Source: Rheum nobile
Lineage: Eukaryota; Streptophyta; Magnoliopsida; Caryophyllales; Polygonaceae
Length of the DNA stretch: 64,000 nucleotides
Assembly: GCA_027886185.1 (NCBI GenBank)
Contig: WOAB01000606.1
Location: 4,898,001 to 4,962,000, forward strand
Direction: 5' to 3'
Both the position numbers and the translations under genes were made by a program. Below are positions 57,910-64,000 of the stretch, piece after piece. Each line of letters opens with the position of its first letter. The first letter of the stretch is position 1. The notes below the pieces were generated by a model. The model was not told where the DNA came from, searched no databases, and saw only the letters and a program-made list of their open reading frames with translations.

Positions 57910-58830
57910 ATCCTTTTAACGTGTTGATATACGTTTATTGAGAATATGGGGTCTTAGATTATTTATGGAATGCTAAAAACATGATTTAGCATGACATCGA
58001 ACGAGACCCGTGACCAAAGGCCAAGAAACGCGAGCGCGGCAGTTCCGCGACCGCGGTTTGAAACCGCGGACGCGGTTTCGCCCAGGGCCAAACCGCGATC
58101 GCGGCTCTGAAACCGCGACCGCGGTTTCCCCTGTTCGTCTTCTTTACCAACTTCTAGAAGACCGACGTTCGGCTTGCTCCTCGTGCTCCTAACGCCGGGG
58201 GGAGGTGGATCGATTCAGATGCCGGCGTTGAGGTTGGAGGCTTCCTTCTGAGCCTATAAATAGGAGGGGATCCGAGCTCTTCCTTCATCCTCAAGCTCCA
58301 TCTATCTCTCTCTCATTTAAGTTTGTATCGCCGGAGTTTCTAGTCGTCGCCGGAGTTTTTAGTGGTCGCCGGAGGTGTCGTTGGCAGCCTTGGAGTGGTG
58401 GTGATACGCGGTGGTGGAGTTCAAGCCTCGTCGTCGTCGTCGGTAAGGCTTCGAAGCCGCCTAACCTCGCGTCGGGATGGAGATCCACGACCGCGGGCTT
58501 GGCCTAGAAAACCGCGACCGCGGGTATTCTAACCGCGACCACGGCTTTGCCCAGCAAGCGCGATCGCGGCCATGGCAACTACGGCCGCGACTCAGGCCTT
58601 TTTCCCTTCGTTTCGTTTTGTACCTTCGTTTCGTATCTTTGTTTCGTAGCGTATCTAACTTAGGGTTCCGTTTTATGACTCGTCGTCGTAGGAATCCCTA
58701 CTCAGATTCAAGTTCCAGATCTCGAACCCGATCTATGCGTTCGTCAAAACTAAGGCAAGTGGTGGTTCGCTCTTGCTCATTATTCCATATTTCCCTTGAT
58801 TATCAATTAATTAATTGTTAATTAAGATGG
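57910..58830 (+). repeat. GC-rich LTR-like block with GACCGCGG palindromes
   Basis: Starts near TGTAAGATCC, has at least seven copies of ACCGCG(A/T)(C/T)CGCGG-type words (for example at 58040-58125 and 58487-58560), a TATA box CCTATAAATAG at 58253-58263 and a pyrimidine-rich leader. The layout is that of a solo LTR of a gypsy element, but no duplicate or TSD can be shown. Confidence 0.4.
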
Positions 58831-58930
58831 GATAAAAGTTGTTGTTTTCTGTTTGGGAACAAATTTAATAAAACAATGTGTTAAAATATGAATATATAAT
58901 AGATTGTATATATTGCTAGAAACAACGCTA

Positions 58931-60310
58931 TTATGTATGATACAACTGATGTAACTCATCAACTAGAGGTTGCAAGCACACATCTATTAATTGTTTTGGA
59001 TTTCGAGGACCAGGCACTATCAATGACAAAAACAGGTATTGTCTATTCATGCACATATCTGGTGGAAGGTTGTAAGGAGTCATAATCACTGGCCAACAAG
59101 AATATGTCTTTCCTGTTGTGCTAAAAGGTGCAAAGTCGTCAGTGCATAAACCTAAGCAGACGTTATGGGGCTCTGAAGCAAAATCTGGATATGTTGCATC
59201 CAACTTTTTCCATGCCTCACCATGTGACATATGACTCATTATTCCCTCATCTGGTACATAACGTGCATGCCAAGTCATAGCCTCAGCAGTAGCCTCAACT
59301 GCATATAGTCTTTGCAGTCGCGGAGTTAGAGGCAAGTATCGTAAAACTTGATGCGGAATTCCTGAATTTCGACCACCTTTACGCTCATACATGTCATGAC
59401 CGCAAAACTTGCAAGATTATGCATCAACATCATCCTTCCAGTATAGCATACAACCATTAGGACACATGTGAATTTTCACCACATGCAATTCTAAACTCTG
59501 AAACACTTTCTTTGTCTGGTAGTAATCTTTCAGAATCTTATGACCTGAAGGCAACACCTCATCATACAACTGAACAAAACCATTAAAGAGGCCTTCAGAC
59601 ATGTTATGTTCACTTTTCAAACTCAGAAGCCTTGACACAAAATATAACTGTGTATGTGTCTCACACCCTGGATACACTGGTTCGTCAGCCGTTTTTAACA
59701 CATTATAAAAGTGTTGGGACCACCTAGCCTCCTATGCGGTTGGAACTGCATCCGTCATCATCTCATTATCTGGATCAAAATTCTCTATTCCCTCATCTTG
59801 AATATCGTCGGTTGGACCAGAAGCATCATTATGATCAACATTAAACCATGTTGGAGGAACAAAACTAGGACCTGCAATATCAACTATCATTCTTTGCTCT
59901 GCATTTAATTGTCCATAGAGATCTCCTCGATTATCCCCTGATAAATGCTCCCTACTCAAAGGAGGTACAAATGGTTCGGATGGCTCACCATGTGCCGTCC
60001 ACCAATAATAGTTAGGCATAAACCCACGCCGATATAAATGCTCTTCAACATCATCCTTTGGAAAAAAATTGCAATTACGACATTTGGTACATGGGCATTT
60101 TACTTTGTCCCCATCCATGAAACGAACTTGGGAAGTTGCAAACTTCAAAAAAACGTCCACTCCATTGAAAAATTCAGCCGTAATTTCTCCACGGTCATAC
60201 ATAACATACATCCAAGCACGATTATTATCCATTTCTTCTGCATGCACATGTGTACAAAAACATCCAAGCACACATAGAGATAAATAATCTTTGAATCTAC
60301 AATACAACAT
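58931..60310 (-). pseudogene. tnp2-type CACTA transposase (TNPD-like), truncated
   Basis: Three collinear minus-strand segments. 59732-60310 holds the transposase-associated domain: RAWMYVMYDRGEITAEFFNGV, VKCPCTKCRNC, VEEHLYRRGF and WTAHGE. 59417-59701 holds LYFVSRLLSLKSE, HKILKDYYQTKKV and HVCPNGC-like HMCPNGCMLYW. 58931-59392 holds the start of the tnp2 domain: LPLTPRLQRLY, MTWHARY, MSHGEAWKKLD, LGLCTDDFAPF, YSCWPVIMTPYNLPPDMCM. A TAG near 59732 and a TAA near 59414 break it, and it ends at LHQLYHT, where the rest of the catalytic domain is missing. It would have cut the CACTA ends. A start at the M before DNNRAWMY is likely. Confidence 0.93.
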
Positions 60311-60379
60311 GAAATTTAGATAGAATGATAAGGAATAAAGTATACTTGAATTTCAATCACTAACCTCACAACTTGAATA

Positions 60380-60470
60380 ATCTTGAATCTAGACGTACGT
60401 ACGTACGTACGTGTACGTGTATACTTGAATAATCTTGAATCTAGACGTACGTACGTACGTGTATAGGAGA
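60380..60470. repeat. (ACGT)n in a short duplicated segment
   Basis: TTGAATAATCTTGAATCTAG followed by ACGTACGTACGT occurs twice, at 60374 and 60425. This is a self-complementary microsatellite. Confidence 0.92.
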
Positions 60471-60599
60471 TTGAATTTTGAGTTGACAACACTTAATAAT
60501 ATAGGTGTGAGAAATTGTGAAATTAGACATTAATCTGTCGTCGTCGTAGATAATGAGTATGTAAAAAGGTGAAGCGATAATTAGAGTTAGGGTTTTATC

Positions 60600-61080
60600 C
60601 GGATTTTAGCGACGAACTTACCCACGACTGTAGACGGATGCAGCGATGTCGGTAGCGGCGGCTATAGCGACGGATGCATTAGCGACGACACTCTCTACGG
60701 CTGTCGCGATGGCAGTTAAGTAATTAATAGATGTCATTATTATAGCAACAAAGTCTATGCCATTGCTAAAGCCGTCGCAATTAGCGACCACCGTAGCGAC
60801 GTGTAGTACAATACACGACATGTTTGGTATGACCATTGCAACAAGGCGAACGGGTGTCGCTATGTCCGTCGCAAATAACGACGACAATGGCATCGGAGTT
60901 GGTTATGTTGCAAACTTTTGTGACGATAAGCGCGACATACTTATATCCGTTGCTATTAGTTACGGATATACCAACATCCTTTTTTTTGGTCGCTGATTTT
61001 GCAACGAATGTTGTTTTCTGTTGATGCTGTCGTTGTTATATTAGCGACGGATGGAAGTCGTCGCTAATGGCCATCGCTAT
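60600..61080. repeat. Right subterminal repeats of the CACTA element
   Basis: Many TAGCGACGGATG, GTCGCTA and CGTCGCAA words on both strands, the same word family as at the left end. Confidence 0.9.
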
Positions 61081-61477
61081 TTTGGCGTTTTCTAGTAGTG
61101 AAACCCTAAAATTCAAATTCAATATTACCTTCCATAATGGACACCCATAGAACTGTTTTCCCGAATTTTGAGTATATTTGCAAGTTTGTATTGTTGCAGG
61201 GAGGCCATGGAAACATCTTCGAGTTGATGATTCACCGGCTGCGTGCCCTCTCCTCCACGAATTTGAATTGGCAGATGAGCTTCCTTGTGTCCAACCTTTT
61301 GTCATCGTCTAATTTCCTCTCGTTTCTCTTCGATGTTCCTCTCGATTCCTCTCTCCAAGGTTTGTCTGCGTTTACCTCTTTCTCCTCTTTGATGTTCTTT
61401 CTTCTATGCAAATATGAAGTTGTACGTGTTTTTTTTTGTTTTTATTAAAGAAATGAGATGTAAATGATGATGTGTGT

Positions 61478-62118
61478 TAGGGGTGAGCAAACGGATCGAT
61501 CCGATCCGATCCGGTCCGTTATACCGGATATCCGATTCAAAAAATTTACAAAACCCCGATCCGTATCCGGTCCATTTTGAAATGGATATCCGGTAAAAAG
61601 GACCCGGATCGGATCGGATATCTGAGCCGGATATCCGAATTATCCGGTTACTACAAATCTTATAAAAATAAATCAATATATTCATTTTTTAAATTCAAAA
61701 GTAATAAATTTGTAAATTAAGAAATAAAATTTGTAGGTTATTTCTTAATTTGTTCGTACGATTTAAATTATATACACACTTATTATTCATATGAAAATGT
61801 ATTTACAATATTTTACTTGGAAAACAATATAAATATGTGATTAAGGATGTAAAATTTATTAATATATTACTCAATATATTAGTTATAATAAATAAATTTA
61901 TGATTATAAATATTATATGAATAGTACCGGATATTTTCGGATATCCGGTAAGCTAAATATCTCGATCCGTATCCGGTTCAAGTATCCGGCAAAATCACCC
62001 GGATCGGATTGGATACGGATAAAAACTTAAAGGATATTTTCGGATACGGATTTTTAGGATACGGATCGGCGGATTTTCGGATCGGATCAACCGGATCGGA
62101 TATATTTGCTCACCCCTA
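61478..62118. mobile_element. hAT-type MITE, TSD ATGTGTGT
   Basis: Ends TAGGGGTGAGCAAA and, inverted, TTTGCTCACCCCTA, flanked by a perfect 8-bp duplication ATGTGTGT (61470-61477, 62119-62126). Both ends then carry CGGATCGGAT/ATCCGATCC words, with many CCGGATATCCG palindromes inside. No ORF. Such elements are common and known in plants. Confidence 0.95.
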
Positions 62119-62126
62119 ATGTGTGT

Positions 62127-62720
62127 AAACTCGTTTTTTTTTTTTGACACATCATCTTTCTCATTTTACATGCCAAAAATTCATTTTGTCAGGTCATTTT
62201 CAGTACATAAATATAAGCTTTTCAAGCAATTTTCATACATGCACATTTGAGTCAAGATTCTCCAACTTTTGCATAGCCAGAGCAGGATACACCATAAGGA
62301 GGATTACGAGTTATTTTAAGGCGAGATTGCATAAACTACTGACTTTTAATGAACGGTTTAAAACTGGTTTAAACTTCCGACATTAACTTAAGCTTTCCGA
62401 CATATAAACAGTTTAAAAACCGTTTAAAGCCTTTAAAACGGTTTAAAAACCGTTTAAAATGGTGGGGTTAGTTCTCTCTAAAAAGCCTTTAATTTTCTAA
62501 ATTTTGGATTAAGTCAGGCCACATTGAAGTCTTACATGCCAGATAACCCAAGTTTGTCAGGTCATTTTCAGTGCATAAACCTAAGTTTTTCAATTAAGAT
62601 TCTCCAAAGTGATCATTTCCAATACATATCCGATTTGACCCCTCTGTATTTTCACTGAAAGACCCTTAACCCTTACTTCCCCAACTACCTGTCATTAACT
62701 CTACTCTCCACGCATCTTTG
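62127..62720. repeat. Remnant related to the Ulp1 element
   Basis: 62160-62310 matches 48300-48425 (TTCAAGCAATTTTC, ATGCACATTT, AGAGCAGGATACACCATAAG). From 62313 a TIR-like sequence begins and passes into TTTAAAACGGTTTAAA palindromic words, then GGGGTTAGTTCTCT as at 42178. CCTGACA-type words recur. No intact ORF. Confidence 0.6.
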
Positions 62721-63329
62721 TGTATAAATATTGGGTATGCCTTATGCAAAGCCCTCACAAATCCTCCTACACTCGCAAAATGAGCAACTGTTAACCACAC
62801 ATGTTTACACGGGCGGGAGCACAAAACTCATTAAGGTGCCCAAAAATAAGATGAAGACTTGGTCCTTGACTGGCAGGATCATGAGCATGTCCAGATGGAG
62901 ATTTGTCAACACTTATTACTTAATACACTTAAATGCTCTCAACCACCATGATAACATAACTTTAAATGATCTCACCCAAAAAATCACATTCATAATATGT
63001 CATACCATGTTTTCTTCTTTTAGGGAGGCAAGTTCTAAGATATGTAGTTTTTCAGGGCATTTTGTCGGTTTGTCAGGGCAGATATGTTGTTTTTCAGGGC
63101 GTTTATGTGAGTATTACAAAAACGAGCAACTGAAATTATCAAGTTTATAACCCAACCAAAAGGGGAACCCTAACAAAAAGAGGTATGGTTTAAGACTATA
63201 GAGACTTAAACCATATATACATCTTTTCAAGCACCCAACAACAACAGACTAAATACTTACGCGACGACGTTTACCAACATAAACCCCAAAAAAACATCAT
63301 CAAGGTGACAGTTTTAAACAAAAAAAAAG
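62721..63329. other. Spacer between the TIR-like end and the MULE transposase
   Basis: Includes a possible TATA (GTATAAATATTGG, 62721) and three TTTTCAGGGC words (63045-63100). A 139-residue ORF (62731-63150) lacks recognisable features. Confidence 0.5.
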
Positions 63330-64000
63330 CTAACCCATCGAATGCCACCCATCGGTCCTTCTCCTCCTACAGTACTGCTTGTTGTGTCCTCAGATGCCGC
63401 AATAAGAACACCGCCTCTTCCTAAAATAGTTCGTCTCCCACATTTCCCTGTATCGGTTAATACGTGGTCTTCCAGGAGGACGCTTTACCTGTGGTATAGA
63501 GCCTCTGATGGATGACACAGCTTTAGGAACTGACCATCGGTTTCTTAGAGGAACAAGATGCATAGTTTCCTTGTACACTTCTCTCACGAACTCATTCTTG
63601 AACATGGACGAGATCAGTGAGTGGCACTCCTCTATCACTTGCAACCGATATGGCATGATCACATGGAACTTTATCAATCTGGAACATGTTACAATCACAT
63701 GTACGAGCATTTAGGTTCACAGAGTATCTGATAGTTCCTTGCATAACCTCTGCTTCAAACTGGATAAGTCTTCGAACACTTATCTTAGTTGACTTTCTGT
63801 AGTTCACTTCTACCAGCGTGTACACAGAGGGTGACAAAACTTGGACCCATTTTGAAGTTGTTTCCCTTCTTTCACAAAACCATTTAGAAATGGTCTCCAA
63901 AATGGCATCAAACAAGGCAAGAATAGGCCACTAACGTTGGGTTTTCCACAGGCCATTAAGACACTCAGTGTTGTTGCTCGTCATGATGTTAAATCTGTTC
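63330..64000 (-). pseudogene. MULE transposase C-terminus with SWIM finger (runs off the window)
   Basis: Minus strand. From the right edge: FNIMTSNNTECLNGLWK, a TAG, PILALFDAILETISKWF, then the SWIM-type zinc finger CDCNMFQIDKVPCDHAISVA, a frameshift near 63630, EVYKETMHLVPL, KRPPGRPRI and a C-terminal zinc knuckle CSYCGI, a TGA, then GHNKQYC before a stop at 63330. This is the standard end of MuDR-type MULE transposases. The catalytic core should lie right of the window. It is a decayed copy, different from the transposase at 38.5-40.4 kb, which lacks this region. Confidence 0.92.

Noticed and set aside
63508..63714. 68-aa plus-strand ORF
   Set aside because: It is the antisense of the SWIM-type transposase coding region.

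Overview
This is a transposon-dense stretch of a plant nuclear genome, very probably a eudicot. The evidence is a 14-exon host gene of the GT47 exostosin family with plant introns, a captured plant-type HINT gene, Tat- and Tekay-type Ty3/gypsy retrotransposons, CACTA, MULE and hAT DNA transposons, and AT-rich spacers. I cannot name the species. Only one gene looks like an intact host gene: an ExAD-like glycosyltransferase on the minus strand at 32859-37405, whose 14 exons join in frame to 791 codons. Almost everything else is mobile DNA, much of it nested.

Layout. 1-9718: an almost complete Tat/Retand-type Ty3/gypsy element on the minus strand, with an extra spliced ORF on the opposite strand, inserted in the RNase H region of an older Ty1/copia element (remnant 9719-10430). 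10799-14682: a foldback-like element whose arms enclose a 13-bp AT-rich satellite. The satellite reverses strand at about 14031 and carries a hAT-type MITE (12489-13062). 14683-17509: AT-rich spacer with a pair of tRNA-like repeats. 17510-28497: a complete Tekay/Del-type chromovirus (minus strand, 5-bp TSD GATGC) with an extra acidic ORF upstream of gag. 28612-31550: a Pack-MULE (9-bp TSD CAAAATTAA) carrying three exons and two introns of a HINT gene. 32859-37405: the ExAD-like gene. 38027-41070: a MULE just upstream of it with long TIRs and its own FAR1/MURA-like transposase. 41165-41469: a stray arm of the foldback family. 41470-48430: a decayed DUF1985-Ulp1 gene in what looks like a Ulp1-bearing MULE. 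48513-61305: a small GRF zinc-finger gene (minus) split by a 12.08-kb CACTA element (49020-61100, TSD AAA), which holds two decayed transposase genes and about 6.6 kb of nested sequence. 61478-62118: a second hAT-type MITE (perfect 8-bp TSD). 63330-64000: the C-terminal part of a SWIM-type MULE transposase that runs off the window.

Reading it together. The polyproteins are broken mostly by TGA and TAG stops at places where CGA or CAG would be expected, which fits decay of methylated CG and CHG sites. Several unrelated elements carry GC-rich, self-complementary words in otherwise AT-rich DNA. The Ulp1 element and the region near the terminal MULE transposase share a scattered short word (CCTGAAAA / CCTGACAAA), terminal sequence and pieces of DUF1985 coding sequence, which suggests one MULE family with cargo-bearing and transposase-bearing members. 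All family assignments are by reading motifs; no database search was run.
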